Positions 12,741 through 21,281 of a stretch of 22,648 nt of DNA are shown here, piece by piece. The first letter of the stretch is position 1; the number at the start of each line of letters is the position of its first letter. This DNA is from a virus: IMG/VR virus record IMGVR_UViG_3300017772_000146, positions 1-22,648 of that record. The stretch is one strand, 5' to 3'. The notes under the pieces are model-generated. The model searched no databases, had not been told where the DNA came from, and was given only the letters and a program-made list of their open reading frames with translations. The translations under genes were made by a program, and so were the position numbers.

Positions 12741-12756
12741 AATAAAACGTTTTATT
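12741..12756. repeat. 16-bp perfect AT-rich palindrome
   Basis: AATAAAACGTTTTATT reads the same on both strands, and two further flanking pairs match after one mismatch. It lies 41 bases upstream of the -35 box of the metallopeptidase promoter and 39 bases after the stop of the gp10-like gene. It may be a second operator or part of a weak terminator together with the A/T-only tract at 12777-12794. Confidence 0.6.
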
Positions 12757-12794
12757 TAATAGGGTTTATTTACAATAAAAAAAAATAAAAAAAA

Positions 12795-13325
12795 TTATTT
12801 TGTTTTTTTAAATCTCAATTCTATTTCGTCTGCTAATAGCTTTAAATCGGCTTTTCGTTCAAATTTAGTATCTCGCTCTGCTATCAGTAAATATGGAACT
12901 AACGGCGTTCCTTTTTCGCTTATTGATTTTGCAACTAAATAAACGGGTATCCCTTTACGATCCGCCCACCCTCTTAATTTTGCATTCATAGGTGGCCAAT
13001 GAGGTTTGGATCTTTTATAAGGCTCATCTAATCTAAGACCTCTTGTACGTTTCGGGTCGCCATGTACAAAGCTTGATTTAGGAGAATGAGATTTAATTTG
13101 TATTCCTGCGGGTAGTCTTCCCATTGATTTAATTTGTTTAGTTCTAATTGATCTTTGCAACGCCCCCGTATCTACGGGAACAACTTCTTGCGCGCGTTTT
13201 TTTATTGTTTGGCCTGATGATCTCATATATTTACGAATCGGTTTTGTTCCTAGATTATTAAGATCGCATTGACGTCGTAATCTTTTTAATCCTTTGACTT
13301 CAAAGCTTGCATTAAATTGAGCCAT
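12795..13325 (-). CDS. HK97 gp10-like neck / head-tail protein
   Basis: 176 residues, basic. VVPVDTGALQRSIRTKQI is the signature of HK97 gp10-like proteins (PVDTG.L..SI), preceded by the KGLKRLRRQCDLN...KPIRKYMRSSGQTIKKRAQE helix. A mid-insert (PKRTRGLRLDEPYKRSKPHW) and VPYLLIAERDTKFERKADL follow. The family acts at the head-tail junction, often influencing tail joining. Its ATG overlaps the connector stop (TAATG). It is the last head-side gene before the accessory insert. Confidence 0.8.
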   Translation of the reverse strand: MAQFNASFEVKGLKRLRRQCDLNNLGTKPIRKYMRSSGQTIKKRAQEVVPVDTGALQRSIRTKQIKSMGRLPAGIQIKSHSPKSSFVHGDPKRTRGLRLDEPYKRSKPHWPPMNAKLRGWADRKGIPVYLVAKSISEKGTPLVPYLLIAERDTKFERKADLKLLADEIELRFKKTK

Positions 13326-13939
13326 TATAGGCGGTGCTTTATATATCCCTTAATAAGTTGCTTGGCGTCGGGATCCATGCGGGACATTAGTTCTACTTCT
13401 CCAACGTCGCTATTTCCATAAGTACTAAACGGAGCGTCTTTTCTTTTCCATAGCCTAGAGGTTTGAAGTATTGTCGCCATTTTAACGGCGTCGGGAACGG
13501 ATTCAAAACCCCACAATGCAGTAATCTCAACATGTTTTTTTATATCGGGATCAAACCTTTCGCTTGAGCGCCTATCAAAAATTCTTATTTGATTGAATGG
13601 CGCCTCCTGATCCCCGATCATATCTTGGACATTTATAGGGTTTAAATAAAAATCTGTATTTAACGTTAATGTTTTTTCATAGGTGCCGTCATCATTGTCG
13701 TCTATTTTTACAACTAAAGAAGTTGTATTTGCAATATCGGGGACATCAAGTATATATGGATTGTCGGGGGTAAAATGTTTTGCGAATGCAGACGTTGGTT
13801 TATAAAAATGTCTTCCGCAATAATTGTCAATTAAACGACATGCGCCTTTTATTGCTAAGTCAATATTTGAATCTTGAGAGGATCCGCTTAGGCCAATAAA
13901 ACTTTTAACATCTGAATTGTCGCAATATGTGTCGGCCAT
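13325..13939 (-). CDS. Head-tail connector, HK97 gp6-like
   Basis: 204 residues. The N-terminal helices (DTYCDNSDVKSFIGLS, DSNIDLAIKGACRLIDNYCG) and the C-terminal WGFESVPDAVKMATILQTSRLWKRKDAPFST block are the conserved core of gp6/gp15-like connectors, which form a ring under the portal. The middle (LDVPDIANTTSLVVKIDD...FYLNPIN) is the usual beta insert. It lies after the capsid gene and a small protein, the normal position. TTTAAA precedes ATG rather than a clear Shine-Dalgarno. Confidence 0.85.
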   Translation of the reverse strand: MADTYCDNSDVKSFIGLSGSSQDSNIDLAIKGACRLIDNYCGRHFYKPTSAFAKHFTPDNPYILDVPDIANTTSLVVKIDDNDDGTYEKTLTLNTDFYLNPINVQDMIGDQEAPFNQIRIFDRRSSERFDPDIKKHVEITALWGFESVPDAVKMATILQTSRLWKRKDAPFSTYGNSDVGEVELMSRMDPDAKQLIKGYIKHRL

Positions 13940-13948
13940 TTAAAACCT

Positions 13949-14137
13949 CTATTTATTTTCAGCAGGTTTTTTAGCTTTTGTTTCTTTCAATCCCCAAGCT
14001 TTTGCTTGAACGTCATTAATTTCGTCGCCTTTGTTAGCAAGAAGTTTTCCTTTACTCCAACCTTTAGGCAAGTCATCTTTAACGCCCTCTGCAATTTCGC
14101 CTGCGTCATTAATCCACAATCTTTTTTTAATTATCAT
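13949..14137 (-). CDS. 62-residue basic protein, head region
   Basis: The start chosen is ATG 14137, preceded by AAGGA with good spacing. The longer reading from 14197 would put the hairpin at 14159-14184 inside the coding region and has no ribosome site. Sequence begins MIIKKRLWINDAGEIAEGVK, then PKGWSKGKLLANKGDEINDVQAKAWGL and a Lys-rich tail (KETKAKKPAENK). It is not recognised; position right after the capsid gene suggests a small virion or head completion protein. Confidence 0.6.
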   Translation of the reverse strand: MIIKKRLWINDAGEIAEGVKDDLPKGWSKGKLLANKGDEINDVQAKAWGLKETKAKKPAENK

Positions 14138-14158
14138 AATTTCCTTTTCCGTTTGCTC

Positions 14159-14184
14159 CGCATTCGCCCCATAAGACGAATGCG
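14159..14184 (-). promoter_or_regulatory. RNA hairpin after the major capsid gene
   Basis: An eight-base perfect stem (CGCATTCG / CGAATGCG) extendable by a G-U and a C-G pair to ten, with a six-base loop (TTATGG on the minus strand). No U-tract follows, so it is not a typical terminator. Such structures after a capsid gene can protect the 3' end of the abundant transcript or partly block polymerase. Confidence 0.55.
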
Positions 14185-14206
14185 AAAACAAAACCATTTC
14201 TAACTA

Positions 14207-15454
14207 TTAAAAGTTAGTAATTTTTGCGAAAGCAGTCGGTCTATAGACGGGGAATCCCAATCTCATAGACGCTTTCATCATTACTTTATCTTTAGTAAAG
14301 AAATCGTCGTGGCTATCAGAAATAGCAACTTCAATTCCTTGTCTTGAGACAACATGACAAGCCTCGCCACCGCCGAATCTACCTACAAGAACGTCCCCTG
14401 CTGAAATTGCTGTATTAGCAACAACGGGAACACCCCAAATAGACGCGGTTGGAGCGCCTGACATCATGCCCGCTCCCATGAATAACGGTTGCAAAGCACC
14501 GCTTGTTGTAACTGCATTTGTTTCAGTAACAACGTCATTCCAATCGCTCGGGTGCATGAGGATCGCGTCGGGTTCCATGAATGCGTCTTTTCTGATTTCA
14601 GTAATTGCTTCGTAAATTTGTCCAATTCTCTTTAAGCTACCGCTATAAGATGAATAGTTAAACGAGTTAATTCCTGTAACGTTTAATACGCCTTTGATGA
14701 TTGGCGCAACACCTGATCCACCAATTAGAACGTCGGATAATCTTAATTCAAGCATTGTTCTTAATCTTGAATCTAGATATCCCTGAACTGCTGAAACGTC
14801 AGCAAGTAGTTCTTCGGTTACGGGTATTGATACACCAAATTTTCTTATTTCTTCTGTTTTTTCAGTAAATGCTAAAGCAGATTCTCCGAAAGCAGATCCC
14901 TCTGCAACTTCTGCACCATTGTTGGTGAAAGTTGATTCTTCCAAATATTTATATTGGTATTGGTCTGTTTGAATTGTATCAAACAAATCTATAACGCTAT
15001 TCGGATTTCTTAAAGCAGTCGGAACGATTAAATCGTCTCTAACTACTGCAGGTGGATAATTTGTTTCGGTTAAAAGAGTTTTACTTTCAAGAAGTGGATT
15101 CCACTTAATTTCTGAAGTAAAACCTTTTTGTCCGCCATTAACGAATGCTTGAACAGATTTTGATTCAAAAAGAGCTTGCCCTAGAGTTTTCTTTTCTACG
15201 GTCGGCTCGTCATTGAATACAGGAGCAGAATCAACTGCTTTACCTTTTTCAACGTCATTCTCTAAATCTTGGATAGATTTTACAAGAGCGTCTTCGTCTC
15301 TTACTTCTTTTGCAAGAGTATCAATTTCTTCTGATCTTTTAGCCATAGACTCTTTTGTTTCAGCGTCCATAGTTGCGGGATCAATTGTTTTTAATTGCTC
15401 TAATGCGTCTTCTCTAAGATTTTGGAGTTTGACTTTTTTTTCATTTATGTTCAA
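14207..15454 (-). CDS. Major capsid protein, HK97 fold (TTG start)
   Basis: 415 residues. The first ~95 form a charged coiled coil (EKKVKLQNLREDALEQLKTI, RSEEIDTLAKEVRDEDALVK), the delta/scaffold domain usually cut off by the protease. The HK97 fold follows: NPNSVIDLFDTI, TEKTEEIRKFGVSIPVTEELLAD, DSRLRTMLELRLSDVLIGGSG, DAILMHPSDWNDVVTETN, IWGVPVVANTAI, GRFGGGEACHVVSRQGIEV and MKASMRLGFPVYRPTAFAKIT. The only in-frame start is TTG at 15454 with GAGGAG nine bases upstream, unusual for a protein needed in hundreds of copies. Confidence 0.95.
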   Translation of the reverse strand: MNINEKKVKLQNLREDALEQLKTIDPATMDAETKESMAKRSEEIDTLAKEVRDEDALVKSIQDLENDVEKGKAVDSAPVFNDEPTVEKKTLGQALFESKSVQAFVNGGQKGFTSEIKWNPLLESKTLLTETNYPPAVVRDDLIVPTALRNPNSVIDLFDTIQTDQYQYKYLEESTFTNNGAEVAEGSAFGESALAFTEKTEEIRKFGVSIPVTEELLADVSAVQGYLDSRLRTMLELRLSDVLIGGSGVAPIIKGVLNVTGINSFNYSSYSGSLKRIGQIYEAITEIRKDAFMEPDAILMHPSDWNDVVTETNAVTTSGALQPLFMGAGMMSGAPTASIWGVPVVANTAISAGDVLVGRFGGGEACHVVSRQGIEVAISDSHDDFFTKDKVMMKASMRLGFPVYRPTAFAKITNF

Positions 15455-15472
15455 TTTAGATTTCTCCTCTGC

Positions 15473-16264
15473 CTAAACGTCAGACGTTTCGGCTAATATC
15501 CTTAATGTTTCTATAATAAGCTTTTCGTCCTCATCTGTTTTATTGACAACTAATTCATCTCTAAGGCCAACATTTAGCATGTCATCTAAATCTTGGTATG
15601 CCTCTTGAATATCATTTGTTAATTCAATAATTGCATTTGAGGATTTCTCGCTTAATTTTTTACCTTTTTCTAATCTTAGAGAAATAAGATCTCTAATTCT
15701 TTCAATTGAATGAGCCAAGCTCTTACGGAGCTCGTCTATTTCGTCGGTAAATCTTTTTTTGTCGCTATCATCATTAACCTCTTGCGTTGCATTTTTCACG
15801 GCTAATGTATGAGTATTTTGATTAGCGCCAACGAGTACGGGAGATACTTCCCAAACTCTTAAATCTTTTAAATATCTTACGTCGGTTTCTTGACCGTCTT
15901 TTGTAAATTTACCATTCTCGGAATCAATTACTTCATAACCGAATGACCATTGTTGGAGATCGCCCATAGCTTTTACTGTATTAAAAGCCTCGCGTCCTCT
16001 TTCTGTATCCATTATAAATTGACCATTAAAAGTTGCTTTTGATCCGTCTTGTTTTATTTCTCCGCGACCAATAACATCTTTCCAATCATGACCCCATACC
16101 ATAGCAACGCCCCTGTCTCCATATCCGCTTTTAATTGAGTCGGGAAGTACAACGTCTCCGTCGCTATCTATTTCGTTAAATATAGAAAAAACTGCCTCTA
16201 CTTTGCCCTCAACTTCATCAGTTGCTAGTAAGGAAATATTTTTAAATTCTTTGTTTGTACTCAT
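15473..16264 (-). CDS. Prohead protease, HK97/S78 family
   Basis: 263 residues. Catalytic histidine in VWGHDWKDVIGRG (H59) and serine in QQWSFGYEV (S107); DSDGDVVLPDSI (around 33-44), the GQFIMDTERGREAF strand-helix and VWEVSPVLVGAN complete the family pattern. A ~85-residue coiled-coil tail (KRFTDEIDELRKSL, IIELTNDIQEAYQDLDDM) may act as scaffold contact with the capsid delta domain. It matures the capsid shell by cutting the delta domain. Location just upstream of the capsid gene is standard. Confidence 0.92.
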   Translation of the reverse strand: MSTNKEFKNISLLATDEVEGKVEAVFSIFNEIDSDGDVVLPDSIKSGYGDRGVAMVWGHDWKDVIGRGEIKQDGSKATFNGQFIMDTERGREAFNTVKAMGDLQQWSFGYEVIDSENGKFTKDGQETDVRYLKDLRVWEVSPVLVGANQNTHTLAVKNATQEVNDDSDKKRFTDEIDELRKSLAHSIERIRDLISLRLEKGKKLSEKSSNAIIELTNDIQEAYQDLDDMLNVGLRDELVVNKTDEDEKLIIETLRILAETSDV

Positions 16265-16266
16265 AC

Positions 16267-18177
16267 TTATTTTTTTCTCCGTATCTTTTTCTCATGGTAT
16301 ATAGTAGTGCAACGACAATTAACAATCAATTCAATCGGCGCACCATACTTTGAGTCGGAGGGATAATCCATTTTATAACCCGCAACATTAAACGGCCTAG
16401 ATCTAGCACGTCGCTGATTATCAACCGCAATATGTTGATCTCTAACTAAACCGTCTCGTCTAGTTAGCCAACTCTTTTCTAATCTTAGTCCGCTTTTTTC
16501 TGCCCCGCGCTCTTTTCCATATTCTGCTAATGCTAAGCCCTCCGTTCTAGCAATTCGTTGCGCGCTACCTAATTGAGCCTTTGTAAGTCTTGTAGATAAT
16601 TCATTTGCAATATAGTCGGTCAATGCGTCGCCCGTTAATCCTAATTTTTGCGCCTCATCAAACGCTTTTCTAATTCCTCTTGATACCATATCCTTTCTTG
16701 TTTTTGACATTTCGGGAAGTAATGAGGTAAGCCGATCATTGACAAAATTTATTGCCCCGCTATCTCTAAACATTGTTTCAAGCGGAATTTGTACGCCCCG
16801 ACGTCCTCTCAACGGAAAAAATCCGCTTTGTATGATTGTTGGTAATGGTTTTCTTCTTCTACCCCTACGAATTGCCTCAATTTCTTTTTTAGTTGCTTTC
16901 TCATCAACTCGGATTGTTTCGGGTAATAGCTCCGTAAATTGAAAATAATAAAAATCGGTAATCATTGAAAGGTATAAATCATATACGTCGGCTTTCCAAT
17001 TTTTTGTGTTTGTATCAATAATGTGATTTATTGCTCCCAATATTCCAATTTGATTTGGTGGATTGGTATTTAAAAAATTTATAATATCTTTTTTTTGCCT
17101 TTGGATTAATTGATAATATTCAAGCGTTAATGTAAAATCCCAATTTCTAAGTAATGCGTCAAATTTCCACCAATGATTGTCTTTAGATTCGGCCGATTCA
17201 AAACGATTTTCTCTTTCTTCCCATTCAATTAGTTTTAATTGATTTCTACGTCGGACAATTTCTAAAACGGAATTATCTTTTTCATCACGCTTGTTCATTG
17301 CTTTAACTAATTTTTGGCTCCATGATTTACCCGCGTCGCCACCCCATAGCGCCCAAGCAATGCGTCCGTTTGAAGGAAATCCGTCCTCGCCCTGCCTATA
17401 TCCCTCTGCTTGTTTATCTACTTCATGTCTTGGAAAGTATCTTGCAATATGTCTTACTTTTTCGGGACTTGCAATTTGATTTCTTAATATGTATCTAGCG
17501 GATCCACGACCAACATTTGTTCCACCCCTGCCGTTTTCTTTTACCCATTCCAACCCGCGTTGCGCCTCCTCTTTTGCGCCTTTAGGAATTGTGAAGTCTA
17601 GATCGTCATATTTTCCTTTTATTTCATTCATTGCGTCATCATCACTTTTTCTAGTTGATAGCGGGTGTGATGACGGAAGTAAATCTGTATCGTATGGCGT
17701 ACGTCTAAATTTTAATTTTTGTAAAGCGTAAATAAATCCATTAACCCGCGCGTATGCCCATTGATCCGCTGAAGTAACATTACCTCTAACGGATTCGGGA
17801 TTTCCTCTATATGCTCCAACGCCCCTACGGAATACGGCTTTTAAAACTGCTAATGTTGTTCGTTTTCTTTTATCGTCGCCATATTCACTATTATGTTCTT
17901 CTAGTTTGTCTCGTAATGCGCTCTCTACTTTTGCGCTTACCTTATATGCTTTTCTAAAATCATTAATAATTCTTAATCTACCAACCTCAATGACAACATC
18001 TCTATCGGTTTGTTCATGATCCCCATTTTCTAAAATCGCCCATACGTTAATTGTTGCCGTTTCGTCTGTTTGATTTATTGATTTTATAATTCCGTTCGCA
18101 ATTGAGTCATCTTGCGGAGGTTTCGGAATATTCCAAGAAACCGCTTGGCCGACATTTAGATCATCAAGACTCGCCAT
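16267..18177 (-). CDS. MuF-like head morphogenesis protein with two N-terminal modules
   Basis: 636 residues. The C-terminus is a MuF-type domain (from about 537: AQRIARTEGLALAEYGKERG, then QHIAVDNQRRARSRPFN and VNCRCTTIYHEKK), the phage minor head protein found beside the portal. N-terminal to it are an SH3-like start (VGQAVSWNIPKPPQDD, about 8-70), a KRTTLAVLKAVFRRGVGAYR...YDTDLLPSSHPLS module (about 105-175) and a GAKEEAQRGLEWVKENGRGG...RIAWALWGGDAGKSW module (about 199-290). The latter two occur elsewhere as parts of phage head proteins. The function of the fused modules is unknown; ejection or protease-linked roles are conjecture. ATG overlaps the portal end by 14 bases. Confidence 0.85.
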   Translation of the reverse strand: MASLDDLNVGQAVSWNIPKPPQDDSIANGIIKSINQTDETATINVWAILENGDHEQTDRDVVIEVGRLRIINDFRKAYKVSAKVESALRDKLEEHNSEYGDDKRKRTTLAVLKAVFRRGVGAYRGNPESVRGNVTSADQWAYARVNGFIYALQKLKFRRTPYDTDLLPSSHPLSTRKSDDDAMNEIKGKYDDLDFTIPKGAKEEAQRGLEWVKENGRGGTNVGRGSARYILRNQIASPEKVRHIARYFPRHEVDKQAEGYRQGEDGFPSNGRIAWALWGGDAGKSWSQKLVKAMNKRDEKDNSVLEIVRRRNQLKLIEWEERENRFESAESKDNHWWKFDALLRNWDFTLTLEYYQLIQRQKKDIINFLNTNPPNQIGILGAINHIIDTNTKNWKADVYDLYLSMITDFYYFQFTELLPETIRVDEKATKKEIEAIRRGRRRKPLPTIIQSGFFPLRGRRGVQIPLETMFRDSGAINFVNDRLTSLLPEMSKTRKDMVSRGIRKAFDEAQKLGLTGDALTDYIANELSTRLTKAQLGSAQRIARTEGLALAEYGKERGAEKSGLRLEKSWLTRRDGLVRDQHIAVDNQRRARSRPFNVAGYKMDYPSDSKYGAPIELIVNCRCTTIYHEKKIRRKK

Positions 18178-19837
18178 TATCAGCTAATCTTTGTTGGTAT
18201 TCCTCATGAGTAGAACACGGCATATAAATTAAATTTCCGTCATCGTCGTGAGTATGCGTACCCGAGCAACCTAATTCCTCTGCCCTATCACGCGCCTCCT
18301 CAATTGTTGTAAATTCATCTTTTCCAACTTGCTCTTTATATCGTTCTTCTCCGAATCTATGTATTTGAGCCAATCTACTCTCCGCCAATTCTCTTGTTGG
18401 ATAGCAACCAAATGAACGCGTTTCGTTATCGTTATACACGCAATAGACGTCTTTGCCGTCATCATCTTTTTCTTTTTTGATTATTTTATATTCTGCTGAT
18501 TTTGTATTTTTATCAATCCAAGCATTTACTAAAGAACTAACTTCTACTTGAGATTCATCTTGCGGAGTATCTCCAAGCTCATCTTTTTTAATTTGCATTG
18601 TAGAGATATTCATTAAATAAACGTCATGAGAATTGTCCGTTGGTAATCCTACCGCCCGTCTTGCCTCGCCTACGGTTGCCCAACCGCCCTGTACGGCGAC
18701 GTTCATTCTATTATATAGTTGATCAACGTCCGTTTGTAATGCTCTTACTTTGCTAATGTCATATTCACAAGACATATTTTCTGCGTCGGGGTAATTAATT
18801 TTTAATAATTGATTTTCTAATTCTTGTGCAACTTGTCGCCATAGAGGAATTAAAGTATTTTCGGTAAATGCCTCTCTCAATTCTTTTGCGTTAGAATATG
18901 TTCCGTTTTCTAATCCTACTTGAAGACCGCTAAGAATTGCGGGAACGCCAAGCACCGCACTAATTCTTGATTCAGGAATTTGTCTAAGCATTCCAATGTC
19001 TAAATCTTTCGGACTAAATGACATTTTTTCAACTTTCATTGACCCCGATAAAATTAAAGGTAATCCTCTTTGAGATCCCCCTACCTTTTTCTGATACGTT
19101 CTTGAGATTTGCTCCGCCTCCTCCTCGCTAAGCCCAAAATCATCAGTTGGAGAAAGTATTACGCTTGGAACACCCATGTTGGATAATAACGCCGTTGATA
19201 ATTGTCCCGCGCTTTCATCTCCATATACTTCTCTTAAAACCGTTTTAATTGGAGCCAACCCTGATTTGTGGTCGTCGGGATCTATTCCAAATCTAATATG
19301 AATTATGTCCTCTCTTGGTATTAATACTTTTTTGTCTTGCATTTCATACTCATAAGAGGTTATTAATGTTTCCTTTGTCCCCTGCGGAGATACATATTGT
19401 GGCATTAACGGAAGTAATGCAATTACTTGACCCGCATTATTTTTTTGTTTTAAAATATATGCGTCGCCCATAACCGACGTTGCTGTAATGATATAACTAG
19501 CTAACAAATCTCCCGTCATAAATTCATTCGGATAAACTAATAATTTCTCTAATGGGTGGTTTGGAACGTACTCTATTTCTCCGTCTTCATTTGTTGTATT
19601 GACAACTAATCTTGCCTCTGCGAATGATCGGGATAATACATTTAAACATGAAGTAACTGCTGAATTGCTTTGGCCTGATCCTAAGCTATTAATATCAAAT
19701 AATCCCGCTTTGGAACTATACCCCTGCATATACCCGCTTGAACTAACGGGGTAATCATCTGCGAAAAAATTATAACGTTTTCTTTGAGTATCGCGCCTAA
19801 ATATAATGTCGCTTAATTTACGTCTTTCTTGAGCCAA
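18164..19837 (-). CDS. Portal protein, HK97 type, with C-terminal extension (TTG start)
   Basis: 557 residues. The HK97-type portal core spans about 1-430: SNSAVTSCLNVLSRSFAEAR, YPNEFMTGDLLASYIITATS, HIRFGIDPDDHKSGLAPIKT, SGSMKVEKMSFSPKDLDIGML and RISAVLGVPAILSGL are diagnostic. Beyond it come a VYNDNETRSFGCYPTRELAESRLAQIHRF module (about 468-497) and a GCSGTHTHDDDGNLIYMPCS module (about 522-541) with Cys/His placement suggestive of metal binding. Both are known as small add-ons in phage head proteins. Start TTG at 19837, with GAGG five bases away. It forms the dodecameric packaging channel. Confidence 0.93.
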   Translation of the reverse strand: MAQERRKLSDIIFRRDTQRKRYNFFADDYPVSSSGYMQGYSSKAGLFDINSLGSGQSNSAVTSCLNVLSRSFAEARLVVNTTNEDGEIEYVPNHPLEKLLVYPNEFMTGDLLASYIITATSVMGDAYILKQKNNAGQVIALLPLMPQYVSPQGTKETLITSYEYEMQDKKVLIPREDIIHIRFGIDPDDHKSGLAPIKTVLREVYGDESAGQLSTALLSNMGVPSVILSPTDDFGLSEEEAEQISRTYQKKVGGSQRGLPLILSGSMKVEKMSFSPKDLDIGMLRQIPESRISAVLGVPAILSGLQVGLENGTYSNAKELREAFTENTLIPLWRQVAQELENQLLKINYPDAENMSCEYDISKVRALQTDVDQLYNRMNVAVQGGWATVGEARRAVGLPTDNSHDVYLMNISTMQIKKDELGDTPQDESQVEVSSLVNAWIDKNTKSAEYKIIKKEKDDDGKDVYCVYNDNETRSFGCYPTRELAESRLAQIHRFGEERYKEQVGKDEFTTIEEARDRAEELGCSGTHTHDDDGNLIYMPCSTHEEYQQRLADNGES

Positions 19838-19944
19838 ATTTTCCTCTTTTCATATAGGCCACGAGAGGATTGAGAACGCACCAAAACCAACCCTCAAGCG
19901 ACCAATTCTTTATATTTTTATATTAGTCGCTATTTATATAATAT
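19838..19944 (-). other. 107-base spacer between terL and portal
   Basis: Longest gap inside the packaging/head operon. On the minus strand it contains GCGAC...GTCGC flanking an A/T-rich 22-base loop, then GAGGGTTG pairing with CAATCCTC (one G-U pair). No promoter with a good -35 is seen. A frame reading through into the portal region lacks any acceptable start, so I do not call a gene. It may be an RNA structure or a site for a factor. Confidence 0.35.
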
Positions 19945-21213
19945 CTAATAAGCCTTAAATTTTCTAGCTTTGTTTATTTCTAATATTGCATAAGATAAAG
20001 CATCAACTTGGTCATCATGCTCCGCCTCAGGAAATTGTAATAATTCTCTTTGTAGATCATCAATCCATTTTGCGTTACGTTTAAAATAAACTTGGCCACC
20101 CTCCATTTTAGCCGATAAAGGCATTGCGCGTGTGATTTTATCTCTATCTGCTTTTAATTCTCTAATTGCTATACCCTCTCGTCTAGCTAATTGAATCAAT
20201 GCAATTTGAAACCCCGCTCTTTCAACGCCAATATAATCAAGCTCATGTTGGATCATTGTTCTCTTTAGTAACGGAATAATATCAGGCGCCTCAAGTCTTT
20301 CTCTAATCATATCTAAAACTAGAATGTCATTATCGGGAGTAATTCCAACTATACAAACAACGGTGTAGTCGCTTGTTTCTTTTGTTGTAGTCGCTAAATC
20401 AACCGTTGCTATTTTCTTTAATTGGTCATCATGTATTCTTTTATTGTTTCCGTATTTATGCTCTAATTTATCAACATAGTAATTGTCGGCTCCAAGTATT
20501 GTTATTTTTTTAGAATCATAGAATTTAAACCAATCTTCTTTGAATATTCCGCCCGATAGCTCAACAAAATTTGCCTCGTACTCTTGACTATATAAATACG
20601 ATCCGATTTCTTTTCTTGCTATTTCTAACTCTCCTAATGGGACAAATGGATTAGTTGCGCTTGATAGTTGCCACGAATCCCAATCCTCCAAATTCTGCGC
20701 GTCATGGTATAGCTTTTCAAACCAATTAAAGCCTTTAGGAGTACTTATAAATAAAGCACCGCCCTGCCTTTCCGTTAATGTTGGCCTTACTACTTCCGCC
20801 CACGTATTAGGTTTCATAAATGCACATTCGTCTAAAACAACAAAATCTAAACCCGCGCCCCTTAATCTATCGGGATTGTCGGCCGATCTAATTGATACGG
20901 AACCACCAACAGGGGTTATAATTGTTTTTTCGCTTTCCTTTACTTCAGTTCCGTATTCAATACCGATATTTCTTAAATCTTTCCAACCCTCCAAAGCCAT
21001 TGCATAGGTTGGCGCAATCCACCAAGCACGACCTCCATTCCAAGCTTTTTCTAAACAAAGCCATACGCCAAGTCTAGTTTTACCCCAACGTCGCCCCGCC
21101 GATAGTACTTTAAACCTAGAATTGCTTTGAGCAACTAGCTTTTGGCCGTCATGTAAATATGGAAGTCTTACTTTATATTTTTGTTGTATTGATGATTTTA
21201 TTTCGGTTTCCAT
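19945..21213 (-). CDS. terL: Terminase large subunit
   Basis: 422 residues. Walker A-like SAGRRWGKT (38-46), Walker B LDFVVLDE (122-129) and coupling motif FISTPKG (155-161) make up the packaging ATPase. The nuclease half has ATVDLA (Asp 272), GVERAG (Glu 331) and HDDQVDALSYA (Asp 400/401/404), the three acid positions of the RNase H-like domain. It is on the short side for the family but complete. The ATG lies two bases after the stop of the 21-residue ORF and has no strong Shine-Dalgarno, so translation probably relies on coupling. Confidence 0.96.
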   Translation of the reverse strand: METEIKSSIQQKYKVRLPYLHDGQKLVAQSNSRFKVLSAGRRWGKTRLGVWLCLEKAWNGGRAWWIAPTYAMALEGWKDLRNIGIEYGTEVKESEKTIITPVGGSVSIRSADNPDRLRGAGLDFVVLDECAFMKPNTWAEVVRPTLTERQGGALFISTPKGFNWFEKLYHDAQNLEDWDSWQLSSATNPFVPLGELEIARKEIGSYLYSQEYEANFVELSGGIFKEDWFKFYDSKKITILGADNYYVDKLEHKYGNNKRIHDDQLKKIATVDLATTTKETSDYTVVCIVGITPDNDILVLDMIRERLEAPDIIPLLKRTMIQHELDYIGVERAGFQIALIQLARREGIAIRELKADRDKITRAMPLSAKMEGGQVYFKRNAKWIDDLQRELLQFPEAEHDDQVDALSYAILEINKARKFKAY

Positions 21214-21215
21214 AA

Positions 21216-21281
21216 TTATATTTTAAATGGCGCATAATATAAGCAATTTACAAAAATCACTAATACATACGCCAATATCAT
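21216..21281 (-). CDS. 21-residue hydrophobic micropeptide between terS and terL
   Basis: ATG at 21281 overlaps the stop of the preceding ORF (ATGA), and the stop lies two bases before the terL ATG. Sequence MILAYVLVIFVNCLYYAPFK-I is almost wholly hydrophobic, so it could insert in the membrane as a single span. It may be a real micropeptide or only keep ribosomes on the message up to terL. Evidence is the gap-free tiling. Confidence 0.45.
   Translation of the reverse strand: MILAYVLVIFVNCLYYAPFKI

Noticed and set aside
14138-14197. Longer start (ATG 14197) for the small head protein
   Set aside because: No Shine-Dalgarno, and it would place the hairpin inside the coding sequence; ATG 14137 has AAGGA at correct spacing.
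19838-19944. Trp-rich frame between terL and portal (...WSLEGWFWCVLNPLVAYM...)
   Set aside because: No ATG, GTG or TTG start with a ribosome site; an in-frame stop lies just upstream.
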